From NCBI RefSeq assembly GCF_000150275.1, contig NW_002060957.1, positions 722,170 through 786,169 of the forward strand: a DNA stretch of 64,000 nt, in the 5' to 3' direction. The translations under genes and the position numbers were made by a program. Positions 38,002 through 51,080 of the stretch are shown here, in pieces; position 1 is the stretch's first letter, and every line of letters begins with the position of its first letter. Source of the stretch: Trichoplax adhaerens. Lineage: Eukaryota; Placozoa; Uniplacotomia; Trichoplacea; Trichoplacidae. The notes under the pieces were generated by a model, which was not told the DNA's origin, searched no databases, and saw nothing but the letters and a program-made list of their open reading frames with translations.

Positions 38002-40581
38002 AATTATTCCTGTTCATTCTGTATTATTGAGTGCATTTATACTTTTATATTGATTATAATAATACTCGTTAAGTTAATGTAAATGCAATAAATATCTATG
38101 CGATTTGTTGGATTGCTCTTCCGTACTAAATGTATTGATATCGTTGAAGATAGTAAGTGAGGCTTTTAACCGTACGATAATTGCTAATCAGTTATCTCTT
38201 GAATTAGTAATTTTTGAATCATACTGATATTATCGATAGCAGTAAAGTAAAGCATTGTTTGAGATGTGAAGGAGGCGTTGATCACATTTGATTCACTGGT
38301 GTACCATAAGTATAGGCAACTACCAAAAGCCGAACAGGAACATCCTTCAATGTAAATGCACAATTTTTGGAAAAAAGTTTGACCGTAATTGATGTACAAT
38401 TTGTATCCCTAAATACAATATCCAGCTATGGAAAGCTAGAAATAAACTGTATTTTAAACTATTTACCTTTTATTCTAATTGATTAAATGCTAAGTTTATG
38501 TCCCTACGATACAATCGCATAGTACTTAAGTAGACGTGATCATATGCACCACCGTGCGCGTAGAAATTAATATTAGCAAGACGACCAGTAGAACTATCAC
38601 GATTTACATTTATGCATGTTTTGATTACCCACGTTACGTCCATGTTCCGTGTGAATATTGATCAATTACATCATGTCGTAATTCAAAACGATTCGAGATT
38701 ATTGGGGCAATACGATAATATCTCAAGTACTTTTATCAAATATCAACAGTCTTTTAAACCTAATAACACAGTTCTAACTATTAGAAAAGCAGGGATAGAA
38801 CTGGTAACAGCATAATAATTATAGTTAATCAATATAATAACCCACTTAAATATCTACCATACGCTGATTCATACATTTAAATAAAGTCCTGCACTCGATA
38901 AAGAAATGCTTATTAGAAGTTTTCCGTAAGAGATTATGGTTAAATTTCATTGCTTAATTAAACAGTTTATTTCGACATCATATATAAATGAAATAGTTTG
39001 CTTTATCAAGTTATATATGAATTTTCTCTTTAAGACAACACTACTGCCTGGCAATGACAACTAATTTACCATAATAATAAAAATAGTTGTTTAAAGGTTC
39101 ATTAAATTTATCGCACATATCATTTAAGTATTAGTAACTCCGTCGTAGTTCATTTAACTGTCAAACTATTTGTTTCTTCACAGATACGTTAATATCTTAG
39201 AATGGTGAATGTTGTCCGCATGAAAGGAAACTAAGAACGGAAAGTAGCTATGTTATAGCTCTAAACTAAAATATAACGTAGTACCTAAGGTGATATTGTC
39301 AATGTCTCCTGTGATAATGATCAAGGTTTATTTCTTTACTCAATACGCCTGTACAGTTGAATTAGGGTTATTTCTTCATAAATTATATATCAGTCAAATT
39401 TATATTAGAAACCACAACTATTTACGATGAATCACTATACATAGTCTTGCATAATTTCACCCATGATCGATTGCATCACGAATTACATAAAAAAAATCTT
39501 CAATTTTTAGAATTAGCTAGCAGTTATTGTTGTTAAAGCATGCCGCTATCGTACTGATTCTATCCCAGTATCTATAGTCGAGCTTTCTGAAGAGTGTACA
39601 TTATACTCCGCACGATTTCCAAATGCTGGTGTGTGACTAAATTAGTACGTAGGCAGTTTTATTCCTAGATTTGCTGCATATGCCCTATAAGTTACATGAT
39701 CCTTTAATTTATATGACATGATATGAACACGTTGCACACCATCAGTAAATTTCAAAACTCTTAAATTAATGACCCAATTACAAATAGATAGTTTTATTTT
39801 TTTTTTTTCAAGTGATTCTTAGACCTAATTATAATGAAATATGGCCACTTATATACTGTCCCATTTTATGCGGCATATAATAAATAATCAGAGAGATCGC
39901 CCACGTACGATATTAATGGACATAAATCAAGCTGATAAAACAGAAATATTTGGCAAGCTCTGGTAAGCTGATTCAATAATAATCTATTTTCAGAGGTACT
40001 TTTTTGGTTTAGATTATTCGTCACAAATTGAACGAGAAAACCTCAATCTTGCTTATTTTCGAAAATATTTTATTAGTAGCCAGGTAATGCATGTAAAAAT
40101 TTGACATTAAATTCGAAGAATAAAACACTTTTCAAGTTTAAACTATAGTTGTAGCCAGAAGAATAGGTAGTAGATGAGTAAAAAACGTACTCTACGCCGG
40201 ACATCAATGAAATCCTAACTATCGCTACATAAGCCTAGTATCAAAACTGTGCAGAAAATAGTTGCTCATTGAGTAAGTAAAGAGGAATATACCTGTGATA
40301 GCATTAATTTTACTAATATAGTAAATGTTAAGCTATTCCTTTACTTAATATCAGCTAAATGCTAAAATTGCTACTAAGATATATAATAGCTCGGAATTAT
40401 GCCACATCAATTCTTTCTTTGGTTACGTTCTAACTTTGCAGGCAGTGGTTGCTTATTGATTGAATAGAGTAGAATTTACTTACTACGGCGTTGATTTTAT
40501 AACGATAGTAAAGGTAAGACGTTACTCTATCTAATATCAGCTAATTACTACGATTGCTACAAGATATGTAATAGTATAGCA
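38002..40581. other. Spacer between DNAJC7 and membrane-protein copy A
   Basis: About 2.6 kb of AT-rich DNA between two convergent 3' ends. It contains the DNAJC7 AATAAA at 38087-38092. Open frames at 38184-38399 and 38612-38815 have no family features, and I leave them out. I see nothing else. Confidence 0.5.
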
Positions 40582-43500
40582 TTACTCCATATTAATTCTT
40601 CCTTCAGCTACGTTATTGAGATCCTGGCTGCTAGTTACAGCTGCTTTTATACTAAAACCGGCAAGTACAATCGCACTTAGTGTGGTAATAGTAGTGAATG
40701 CGTAAATGAATCCGTAATATGTCGTAATAAGACTAGTCTGATAATTCTGGTCAGCCAAAAATTCATAAACACTCATTGCCATCGCCCAAAAACTACCAGC
40801 GCTATTGAAAACATTGAGCACAAAGTATGCATATTTCTACATTTTAAAACGAGAACAAAGATAGTTCAGAGTTTGAGAATGGATTCTTTTAAACAAATGT
40901 AATCAATGCAATGCCCCACTTACTGCTAGTTCGTTGCTAGTAGATTGGATATCGATTCCGTATCTAGCTCCTACATAAGCCTACAGAAATGTTATTAATA
41001 ATTAAATTATGATCAAGGTGTCAGGCAGTCCATGCAATTTATCAAACTAAAATGATTTTCAATCGCATGATGTATTGCAATCAGTCATCACTATCATTAT
41101 AAATTTACCATGACTGAAACAATTAAAACAGGAAACCCATATGTGGGATAATTCATGACTGCGATATTAAAGATTCCAATCCCACTGACTATGACAGCAG
41201 TGCTCAGCATGCCGGCACTAGTAGTGTCAGTAATAGGTGTATTCCTATAAGTTGGTGTTTTATTTCTGACATCATCGGCAGCTATCATAGTGATTAATGA
41301 GATAGTAAATCCAAGGATAGTAAAGATTGCTTGAGATAGAGTTAAAGCCGTAAAATCGCCTCTTCGCCAGCCCGAATTTATTAGATTGCCAGTGAAGAAA
41401 ACAAGAAGACGAACGATAGAAACAACAGAAGCGGCACCAATTCCGGCGGTATAAGTGGTAAAAATCTTATGCCATATGTTCTAAAGCAATAAATGAAGCC
41501 TTTAATTTTCGAAAGGAGAGTAAAATACACCTTTTTAACTGCTGCCTTTCAACTATCGAATAGAAAGGTAACTTTAAAATAAAATTAAGCTCACCAAATT
41601 ACGAACACGTTTTTTTTCAGTAATGATACCTAGGATTCCAGTAGCAAAAAGCTAACGCGCAATTTTTAAATTAGACAATAATTAATTAATTAAAAATAAA
41701 TAAATGTTACTAAGCAAATCAATACTACGGATTAGCAGAGTTTCTATTTAGGAGAAGAATAAAGTATTGGTTGATTGAATGCGACTAAATAGACGTATTA
41801 AGTATCACTGACCAGAGCTGCGTGAAGATTAGCTGTTACGACATGATATAAAGGCCAACGTTCCACAAATAGAGTGATCGATATTCCAAAAATGATCAGG
41901 CCACATGTCATCATCGTCCAGGATAAGGCAGATTTGTTAAAAGGAGTCTGAATCAGTAAATAACCATCCTCATCCGAATGAATACGATGAACTTGCTTGA
42001 CAATCACGTAGATAGAAATTATTTCTATTATAATTATGCCAAGTACTGCCAATGCCATAGGCACAAAAAAGGCTACCGGTGAATTATAATTGCTTAAAAT
42101 CAAGACTAGCACCATTCTTGTTAGTGTTGCAGGTGATATTCCAGCAGTTATTATCGCTACAGCTGTAAGAGCGCAAGCCTATATTAATGAATATAAAGTA
42201 GAGGAATCATCGCAGTAGATATTAGTTACAGATATCTATTACGGCATTTAACATAAACATCCAGATGAAGTTACTTGTCGAGCTGATGATGAGCAATAAA
42301 GTCTAAGTTTGCTTACCTCAGTCACAGTGGATGAGATGAAATCTTTAACTTTTAGTAAAAGAACGCCATGAGTAATAGCCTGTAAATTTGATTCATCAAA
42401 AAGAATACGAATAATTTTGAATAATCATTTGAACAAATCCGTCTCGAAAAGTTAGATTTTATCTGTATAAAATAAAGCTGAAATACTATCGTGGCTGAGG
42501 CCAAGAAAATATACCATAGTTTATTGGCTTAGTAATTTCGTTGCATAAAATTCGTTACTTTATTTTGCAGTAGCATGTTCCATACAGTATCGTGAAATTG
42601 TGACCAGATTATTATCAATTGTATTGTATTAGTAAACTATTTCGCTTCCTTAAATTCTGTGGTTATGTGATAATTTATCTTAACGAAAAATTCTGCATCG
42701 AATATTTTACTTTTCTATAAAACTAAACTGAAACAGCCACTACGCGTAGTAAATCTTTTTAAGAGTGTATATATCTTTATGATATTAGCCAATGGCCTTA
42801 TTACGAAGTGAATTATACATTGCAATCAAAACAAGACAACAGCTAGATAACTGAAGTTGAAATTCACTAATTCTAACATCATCTACGATGCCGTACTTAT
42901 CTGCAAAGATTAAAATTAGTTTCTATAGTATTATCTAAGTAACACACATTGATATTTATTCGGCGCCTTGAATCTTGCTAGTGTAAATTTATTTAACAGA
43001 ATTTATTCTGCTCTTGAACTCATGATTTGATAGTTATTTCAATATTCTATATACAGTATCCTATGCTATCTTCTTACTTCAGTATTATGTCTATAAACAT
43101 TACTAAAACTTTATAATTATCTGTTGTAGGTAAGCTAAAACCAGAGTGGCAGTTAACATGCGCTTGCTACCTTACTATTGATACAATATTTGCCTGATGA
43201 TTTGCACTAGTTATACAGCTGTAGTTACACCTGTCGAAGGTTTGGTTTAAAAGTATGATAGAAGTAGAAAGCCAAGTAGCATTCGGTAATGTGGCATCCT
43301 AAGAATTTGTTCTATCGAAAATTTTAAATTCTCATCTGTTAGACTGCTAATTATAAGGGTAAAAATCTTATTTTTACAGCATAGTTCATTTTATTTTAGA
43401 CTTAAAACTGTTGTATATTATACCGAATATTATTTTTCGAACTGAGAAGATTAGCAGCGAGTCAGTTCTACAATTTACGTATACTGTAGATGCCAATGAT

Positions 43501-43735
43501 CATTTTGTCTTAAACTGACAAACCTTGACGGTAATAAATAAAAACCAATCGTGCTGATTAAAATAAAGAATAAAAATCAACTTACAAAAAGTTCCATAAC
43601 CCCAAGATCAATCATCACTGTATTTTCATGGCTTCGTAACATAGATTGATTAAAAATGAAAGTGAGAAGGCCACTAACTATAACATCTGCAGCTGCTATA
43701 AAGAGGCAAATACCCATAACGCGTTGCGAACTCAT
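40582..43735 (-). CDS. Novel 12-helix membrane protein, triplicated four-helix unit (copy A)
   Basis: Seven exons, all with phase-0 junctions: 43735-43586, 42379-42317, 42178-41813, 41651-41595, 41480-41109, 40980-40924, 40836-40582; 439 aa, ATG 43735 to TAA. The chain divides into three units of about 110-160 residues, each with four hydrophobic helices. Helix 1 is e.g. VMGICLFIAAADVIVSGLLT, MTCGLIIFGISITLFV or AVIVSGIGIFNIAV. Helix 2 is cut by an intron. Helix 3 is e.g. ALTAVAIITAGI, KIFTTYTAGIGAA or YAYFVLNVFNSAGS, and a helix 4 follows. The exon after each helix-2 cut is 21, 19 and 19 codons long and begins AITHGV, LFATGI or AYVGAR. Conserved small residues within helices 1-3 recall four-helix families such as MS4A/CD20, but I cannot assign one. 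Likely a multi-pass membrane protein. It heads a tandem array with copies B and C. Confidence 0.85.
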
Positions 43736-44805
43736 CCTTTCTCCTAAAAGGTATCAGAAATTTTGGTAATGAGTTGAATATATTATTGAAATGATAAGAA
43801 AGAGAGAGTATAATATACTGTCAAACCTTAATTTGTGAGAACAGCGGTTTTATATTAATTTTTTACTTAAAGTGCGCACGATATTCACCAAATAAGTTGC
43901 AAATATCACTATCAGCTTTGACGGCAATAGCTTAGAAATAAACGGTAAATTAAAGTTGGTGTGGTCTTATAAATAATTATAATACGGTAATGTATAAACA
44001 GTGATTAACTATACCGGTATGTATTAAGTGATTGGCTATTATGTTGCCATAGCACTATAATTAATCCAATATGAGAATAAAGGATCTTAATTAGGCTAAA
44101 TAAAAGTTGCTGAATGGTAGACTTTTGTAGTATAGTCTTACTTTCAACTCTACAATATGATTTATTGTACTAAAGTAACTTTTAAGGCCAAGAATTTGAT
44201 TATACCTCGCATATTTTGTTACACTATTCGTTATTTTGCAATAAATTGCATAAACCCTTAAGAAAAGCAAATTAAACTCTCTTTTAATTTTCATCCTAAA
44301 TGCAGAAATCATTTTTATGTGACATAGAAAGCATCAACTAATGCCATTTCTTAAATAGAAGTATTTGACTATTAAGTCTTGTAGATGTGTAGTTTAGGTA
44401 AAATTTAGATAGATTTCGAAGTCTTTATTTCAGTATCTTAGAATACAGTGTCTTATATACTGTACAGTTCTTAAGTTCTTTTTAATTAATCTTCTTACTT
44501 GAAACGTCTTATTATAATCATAATTAAATCGTCATTAGAAATACTTTCCTAACTAAACAATCAATAAATCTAATATTGCGGAACTGTCTATTTAAGACGA
44601 TATTACTCCGTATAACTCTACGTCATAAATGGCCAAAATGTAGCAATCAATCCTCACTATTGTGAATGTAAGGTAAAACTATAAAGTTATTTCAAAATTT
44701 CTAGGCCATACTGCACTAAGTCTGGCATAACCTTCGAGATTGATATTGGAAGAAAATCTGTAAATCGATTTCTAGTAGCAATGAATCAACTTCTGCTGTT
44801 ATAGT

Positions 44806-45110
44806 CAATGATATTCTTTACAAGTATGCCGATAGGATGAAATTCCTCTTTCCACATTTAAATTTTTTGCGGTAGCAAAAAACAAATATTTTAATTTAAA
44901 ATCTTATGATGATTATGTTGTTATAAAATTTAGTAGATTAGCTTTAGTAAAGAGTCAATTCAGTTTTAATAGTAACGCTCAATGATATTCTTTATAGGTA
45001 TTTCGATAAAATGAAATTCTATTTTCCACAGTTAAATTTTCTACCGTAAAGAAAAGAGAAATTTTCATTTATAATCTTGTAATGATGGTATTGTTGTAAA
45101 AATGAGTACA
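44806..45110. repeat. Two diverged tandem copies, 174-bp period
   Basis: CAATGATATTCTTTA begins at 44806 and again at 44980. Each copy continues with GATA.GATGAAATTC, then CTTTCCACA/TTTTCCACA, a TTAAATTTT block, ..CGGTA/CCGTA and ATAATCTTGTAATGATG-like sequence. The copies differ at many positions, so the duplication is not recent. Confidence 0.65.
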
Positions 45111-45559
45111 CTAGTTTTAACGAATAATACAAGCCGCATAAGAATTAGTACATACGCATAAAATTGCGGAAAAATATCTTTATACTTAATCGTCAGTATC
45201 TAAATACTATCTAATGAGAAGATACTTATGAATTACTAGCTATGAATTATGCTAAAATATACAGTAAGTAATTACGCTGTACAAGCCCAATTTATCATTA
45301 TTTGTATGGTGAGTCATTTTTAGTAATCATTCGAGAGAATGGTATACAAATTGCCATTAATGCCAATCATTAAATTCAAAGCTCCACTAAAGAATCTTCT
45401 ATGTGCTGCATAAATTACTATAGATTGAAGATGGTCCATAAGCTAATTATGATTATTAGTTGATAAAAGTAGTCTGAACCGAATTACTTCGTTATTTATT
45501 AACAAGCATAAAAACGTTCGATAGAATGAATTAGTCAGTTCAATAGTATATAGTAATGT

Positions 45560-45885
45560 CTAACAAGTTAAGTGCGATTGCTGTAATTGGATTATAGTAA
45601 TTTTGTAAAATTCAGTAAGCAGAGCTACTAATAAGCTAATACATGCAATTAAATTTAAAAATAATCAAATTTCTAGCAAATATGAAGTGATTACTATAAT
45701 CAGATAATGCTTTTGTAAGACTATGGTAGACAGTACTACTCACAAGCTAATACAAATAAATTAAATTTTAAGATTGATTGAATTACGAGTAAGTTAGGAG
45801 TGATTGAAGTGATCGGGTAATACTACTATTGTAATATTATGGTGGATAGTACTCCTAACGAGCTAATACATGCAAATAAATATTT
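45560..45885. repeat. Three diverged tandem copies, 111-116-bp period
   Basis: AGCTAATACA recurs at 45634, 45745 and 45861. Each is preceded by a TAGTACTCC/CTACT-like string and followed by AAATTAAATTT/AAATAAATATTT. GTGATT..TATAATCAG/GTGAT..CGGGTAAT motifs sit at matching places between them. Confidence 0.6.
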
Positions 45886-46036
45886 ATAAAAATTAATAAA
45901 TTAAAAGAAGGCCTTTAGTGAGTCAAGTAAAAGTAACACAGTTTTGATTTTAATTATTGATTATCATCAGTTAACCATTAACCTATTATTTCATAATGTG
46001 AAATGACGGATTTTATGCTTATTTGTGATACTATAG

Positions 46037-46219
46037 AAATATCGCTAACCTGAAAACTTCCAGTATATCCAAATTGCAAAATTTCGTTGATAGAGCGCAA
46101 CAACATTTAGAATCAGGTAATTCGGATACTCTATCTGACATAGATGTACTAGACTTTTTCTAGAAGGTTCGTCAGTCGATCTTAGTGAATTGCAACTGAA
46201 GCAGGCGATGAAGAAATAA
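46037..46219 (+). other. 3'-terminal exon pair of an unidentified gene (candidate)
   Basis: An acceptor (ACTATAG) precedes an open exon 46037-46116, which ends at a GTAATT donor. A 47-nt intron with a pyrimidine-rich end (TTTTTCTAG) follows. Exon 46164-46219 then continues in frame to TAA. The joined text reads SKLQNFVDRAQQHLES, then EGSSVDLSELQLKQAMKK and stop, an amphipathic helical C-terminus that looks like a real protein. I found no upstream exons and do not recognise the family. It may be a gene remnant. Confidence 0.35.
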
Positions 46220-46530
46220 AATTTGGGGATTCATGAGTATTAGGTACGATAAAAATAATAATAAATTTAAGGCATCAGTTTGTTATTAATCCCAAATCAC
46301 ACTTGGGCCCTCTATAAAATACGTTTGATTTTCACTGGCAATGTTTAGAAGTAGCAAGTCAACGTCGAAATCTAGAAAATATTGTACCTTTAAGAGTAAA
46401 AAACGAATATCACACCTGCCCAGGCACAAGCTCTGAATGCTCAGGTATAACATAAGATTATTACACACCTTAAACGGAAAGAAATGAATGTTGCTAAGAA
46501 TGAGCATGAATACACTAACGATGAAAAAAA

Positions 46531-46779
46531 ATGAAAGACTTCCTGGATGGGTTCACTATAACTTTAGCCCAGCAACCACAAATAAATGAAAGTTGTATTA
46601 AACTTAAAATAGCTCAAGTAATCCTTAAGGAAGAGCGAAAATATCTTCAGAAAAAGCAACTACATATCTTAATTCAGATTATTTTAATCTGTAAATTAAT
46701 TAATAGGATGTTTCTAAGGGCATTTATGAGAACTATCTTATCGTTTCTATCAGCGGGTTGCATTAAACTATTTCTGTAG
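46531..46779 (+). other. Coding-like helical ORF fragment
   Basis: An 82-codon frame begins MKDFLDGFTITLAQQP. It continues with a well-formed charged/hydrophobic helix pattern, KLKIAQVILKEERKYLQKKQ, before becoming a hydrophobic run that is probably read into non-coding DNA. The first 50 codons look genuinely coding, the rest less so. It lies 310 bp beyond the exon pair at 46.0-46.2 kb and may belong to the same or a duplicated gene. Family unknown. Confidence 0.3.
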
Positions 46780-48498
46780 CGCAGATTTATTTCTTACAAC
46801 GAATAATAATACTTTTTAGCCTTGCCCTATATTCTTGCCGATTTGTTTAACTTATAAATACTGTCTTGTATCAAAGAGCAAGAAATCAGTTTTGAGATCA
46901 TCTTGCTTCATATCGCTATAAATTCGAATGCTATGTCACACTTATATTGATATTCTACTCTAACGCTCACTATATGTCTAGAAATAGTACGGATATTATA
47001 TATTATTTTTGTACACTTTCAGTCTTTACTTGGATTACTAGTGTACTTCTACATACAGAATAGATGTAATAGTATACTTCATATAATAAGTATTGTACTA
47101 TTATACAGAATAAAGTTAACATATCATTTTGATTAAACATTGTTAAGCTAATATGTACAAATGCGTTCAGGCATGGAAAAAATTACACAAGTAATTGTTG
47201 TATCAAGATAAATGATGCAATGATAGCGCTCTTAATATTTCAAAAGACTATCTTTACTAAAGAGGTTACGATCAAAATCCATAATCAGCCATTATGCATA
47301 GCCAAAGTCAAATAATTTAAGCGAAATTACCATATTTCGGACTTCGTCCGAATGAATCTATTACTCAAATCCTAACTTACGCATAACTTACAGGGAGGCG
47401 TAGAATTAAGCGGTAAAAGTTTCATTAATATAATATGGGTAAGTATTGAAATTATAACCTACTGCTACCTGTTGGTAGACCTACAGAAAGTATTTGCAGC
47501 GAAAATTTTACTAATACCGTAAAAAGAAGGATTTAAAATTGTACTTTATAAATTTCCTTAACAAACATATCGTGACTATTCGTACTACACAGGCAGGAAT
47601 TTTAGCCTTGAATTACTAATAAAAATAGTCACTACTCTACCTTGCACAAGTTAAACACTTCTGGTATATATCGTTATTGTATTATTATCATAATTTACAT
47701 TCTGTGACTAAGAAACGTAAAGTAAAAGTCTATAAGTAGATAATGACTTAAACGCTCTTTTACCAAATATTATACACGCACAGCAAAGTACCGTAAAGAT
47801 GGAACTTTTATTAGCATAGACAAATCTACAACTTTTACACAGAGCTCTACTCAAAATGTTCCCATTTATATTCTTACCATCTAACTTGTAAACAGCAGCA
47901 GTATTATTATTGTACCTTACTAAGAGTGATATCTGGAACTGAGACATTCCTTACATAGCTTTTCTATCATGAAATATTTTTAACCTCATACCCATATTTA
48001 ACCTTAACCTAAGTATACTTGCTAGTTCAACTATCACTAGCTAGAATTTGAATCATCGTATCACTATCTACACACAATAATAATCAATATCAAAAATGAA
48101 ATAAACTATTACAGATAATATCCACGTAAAGGTATTACTTATTTGTGTAGTACTACAGATACGGATATTTTCCATTTTAGCTACTACTGCGCTATTAAAC
48201 TATCCTAGCGTTGAGGTAACACCTAAACAATTACACCCTGGGGATACTCTATTGCTTAAGTTATCCACGTCTTTGCTACTTCGAATAGCTGCTTTAATAC
48301 TGAAATAGGCGACTGGAATTAAACTAAGAATAGTGATGCTACCAAAAGCATAACGGAAGAAGAAAAAGGTCTTGAGAAGGCTAGTTTGATAGGATGCATG
48401 AGCCAAGAATTCATAGACGCTCATGCTGATTGCCCATATACTGCCAAAACTATTGAAAACGCTGAGAACGTAGTATGGATATTTCTGTATTGCAAACA

Positions 48499-48548
48499 NN
48501 NNNNNNNNNNNNNNNNNNNNNNNNNNNNNNNNNNNNNNNNNNNNNNNN
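48499..48548. other. Assembly gap (50 N)
   Basis: Fifty unresolved bases, probably a placeholder of arbitrary length. The gap starts 14 bp upstream of the exon 7 acceptor of copy B, where a 19-codon exon 6 would be expected. Confidence 0.99.
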
Positions 48549-49202
48549 TAAAGGTATAAGGCATTATTAGAAATTTATTATGTAGCAGTAATAAATATAG
48601 TATCATCTTACTTATAAAAATCTAAGTGGTTTCTTTAATTAGTCTTAGCCAAATCTAAATCTTATGAAAATAAACCACAGCGTTCAAAGTATCAGCTTAA
48701 ATAAAAATAAATCGTATCTTTTCGTTATTATTAGTCAGTCTAGGCCTGTTACAGGCCTAGTAGGTTACATAATTATCCAATGTAGACAAGGCTAGTAATG
48801 GAATTTTAAATAACCGAAATTTAGGCTTAAATCTACGGTACGAACTTTATATTTCTATAGAGAATGATTCATAAATTATCACTTTTCCCAAGTGTGTAAC
48901 TTTCACTATCCCAATTGTTACGCCCGTAATTTGAAGTTATCGTTACTTATCTCGTATACTATTCTGCGATATAATTGGTCATCTTACAGTGAAATGAAAA
49001 TCTACTTCGCTGCATAAGCCAAGGTCACACACTATTAGTTACTTCAATGACAATTATAATTCACGACAATTATATTTATCGCTGTCAAATTTTAGCTCGT
49101 AAAATTGCAACCGTTTTATATAGTTATATTAATAACATACACGTATACTCGCAAAGAGCGTTTCACTTTATGGAAAGATGTACGAGAAATACGTCTTAGT
49201 TT

Positions 49203-49770
49203 CAAGCTTTGTCTAATTCCGGTATATATTTTTACATCCTACTTTCACGGTGCTATCTCACGATAGATTAGTTACCGATGTTTTGTAGTAAAGCTTTATT
49301 TAGATTACGAGATAGTTCTTATGGTACTTTACATACCTGGTGCCGTAATATGTGATTGTGACTAATTAGCATGAGATTGTATATTTTTATCGCAATCGTT
49401 CGGCGAATGAACATATTGCAATCTAACTGCCTTGCATTAATCATCAAATATCTATGACATTAAATTACACCGTTTTAATTAATTAGGTGTCTAAAATAAA
49501 TTTACTGCCGGATCTTATTTGTACTTATGATACATCTTTACTTCAAGCTTTATCTGATTCTCGATTATATTTTATAACCTACCGTCACGATTCTATCTCA
49601 CGGTAGTTAGTAATATTTAATGACATAACTTTATTTAGATTACGAGATAGCTCATACTTTGTACATCTCATGCTATAATATATGATTGTGACTAATTCAC
49701 ATTAGATTGCATATTGTATCTTGATGGTTGTGAAAGGATATATCATAATCTAACTGCCTTGCGTTAATCA
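49203..49770. repeat. Two diverged tandem copies, 341-bp period
   Basis: CAAGCTTTGTCTAATTC at 49203 and CAAGCTTTATCTGATTC at 49544 each begin a unit of about 245 and 225 bp. Shared blocks include CTATCTCACG.TAG, CTTTATTTAGATTACGAGATAG, GATTGTGACTAATT and ATCTAACTGCCTTGC.TTAATCAT. They lie between the exon 7 and exon 5 remnants of copy B, where coding sequence would be expected, so the repeat may have displaced it. Confidence 0.7.
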
Positions 49771-50963
49771 TTAAAGAGCAATAGCCTAATCTAAAGGAAG
49801 TTCGTTTGATAGTCTACTGAGATTAAAGTAAATTTAAAACTGTAGTAAATCTCTATACTTTGAGAAAGGAGCTATCGTAACATGTTAGAATCGTACTGTA
49901 ATGAATAATGTAAATCTTACCGTAACGTATAACTTTGTGTTGTAACAATCCAAAGTTATTCATAACGCCAAAGATTTGTACACGACAGCCAATTAATATT
50001 CATGACCACATTTGAGATTAATGACCTGCACTATCCCGTGTATCCCTTATCTATACGTATTACAGAGCATAAGGTCAGAAATATGTAGTATAAAATATGT
50101 TTCATTATGCGCAACAATTCTATAAAGAGTCGCTATAATTAGGTTTGCCTATCGCAATCGCATGTCGTGACAATTTGTTAGGCTTATTTTCGCATTAATG
50201 TGGTCAGTTCTTAATTAGATCGATATAATAAATGCTGATAAAGACACAAGTTTTACTTTTTAATGTTAGATACAGGGACTAGATTATTAATTTCTAAGAT
50301 TTTGATATAATTGTGCTATATCTAGGTAGTATAGCGTAACATTATAGTCATGAGGTATATATATGTTATGTAACCTATACACAAGTAATTTCATACAAAA
50401 ATAAATGAAAGCTGTCTTACTCAACAGTCTGCTAACGGCCCATCAGGTTATGGTATCTATTGTTATTATTGAATGAATAATATAGCTGCCACTAGTATTG
50501 ACCTATATTTGGCTGATGAAAAATTGACTTAGCTCATATATAATCAGGGTAATGTAACTGACAGCTCACTCTTATTGATGGAATGACGATTATTGTATTA
50601 TTGTTAACTTTAGACGAATAATACCAAATACTGTACAATAAGGTAAAAATATTATTAACAGTTACCGTAGTTGTATGATCAAGTAACTAAAAGCAAATTT
50701 TGCATTCTAGTAATAGTCTAAATTGCAAAAGATGCTATATTTTGGGCCTTACTTTGGCAATAGAAGCCTACTTTCTTATTCCAATTCTTGTCTATGTCAC
50801 AACACATTTGGTTTGTATAGCGGGCAAGGAGTTGAACGGTAGCAAACGTAAAAGCGATACCAATTCCGGTAGTAAAGGTAGTAAAAGTCTTTAGCCAACC
50901 ATTCTAAATTTTATGAATTGGCCGTTAGTGCTAAAATAGTGAAATAACACTGTAGTGTATTTC

Positions 50964-51080
50964 TCACTGTACTTCACATTACTAACCTACAATAAAGCAT
51001 AACTTTTATAAACCCTTTGTTGTAATAATCGTAAATGGCGACTAAATCTCAATCCTCTGAGATATCGAACCCTCCATCAC
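50964..51080 (+). repeat. Dispersed repeat, first copy
   Basis: A segment of about 110 bp shares CTACAATAAAG, then ATGGCGACTAAA and TCGAACCCTCCATC, with a second copy at 57417-57535, in the same order and spacing. It sits in the former intron between exons 4 and 5 of copy B. Both copies have a short frame starting MATK, but it stops soon after, so I do not call a gene. Confidence 0.6.

Larger units (their letters stand above)
43736..48199. other. AT-rich spacer between copies A and B with tandem repeats
   Basis: About 4.5 kb. It holds the copy A promoter side, two short tandem arrays (44.8-45.1 and 45.6-45.9 kb) and exon-like segments at 46037-46219, all listed separately. The minus-strand open frames at 44091-44312 and 47708-47947 have no recognisable content. 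Confidence 0.5.

Noticed and set aside
41813-42178. Resemblance of KQVHRIHSDEDG in copy A to the DRAM family's YKQVHALSPEEN
   Set aside because: The match is a short loop only; helix number, internal triplication and length differ, so I do not assign copy A to DRAM/TMEM150.
47708-47947. 79-codon minus-strand ORF with a Cys-rich hydrophobic stretch
   Set aside because: No splice continuity with copy A or B units, no matching pattern, and a length expected by chance in AT-rich DNA.
51040-51080. GGTTCGATA on the minus strand as a tRNA T-arm
   Set aside because: No acceptor stem, D-arm or anticodon arm can be drawn, and the second copy of the repeat does not keep the stem pairing.
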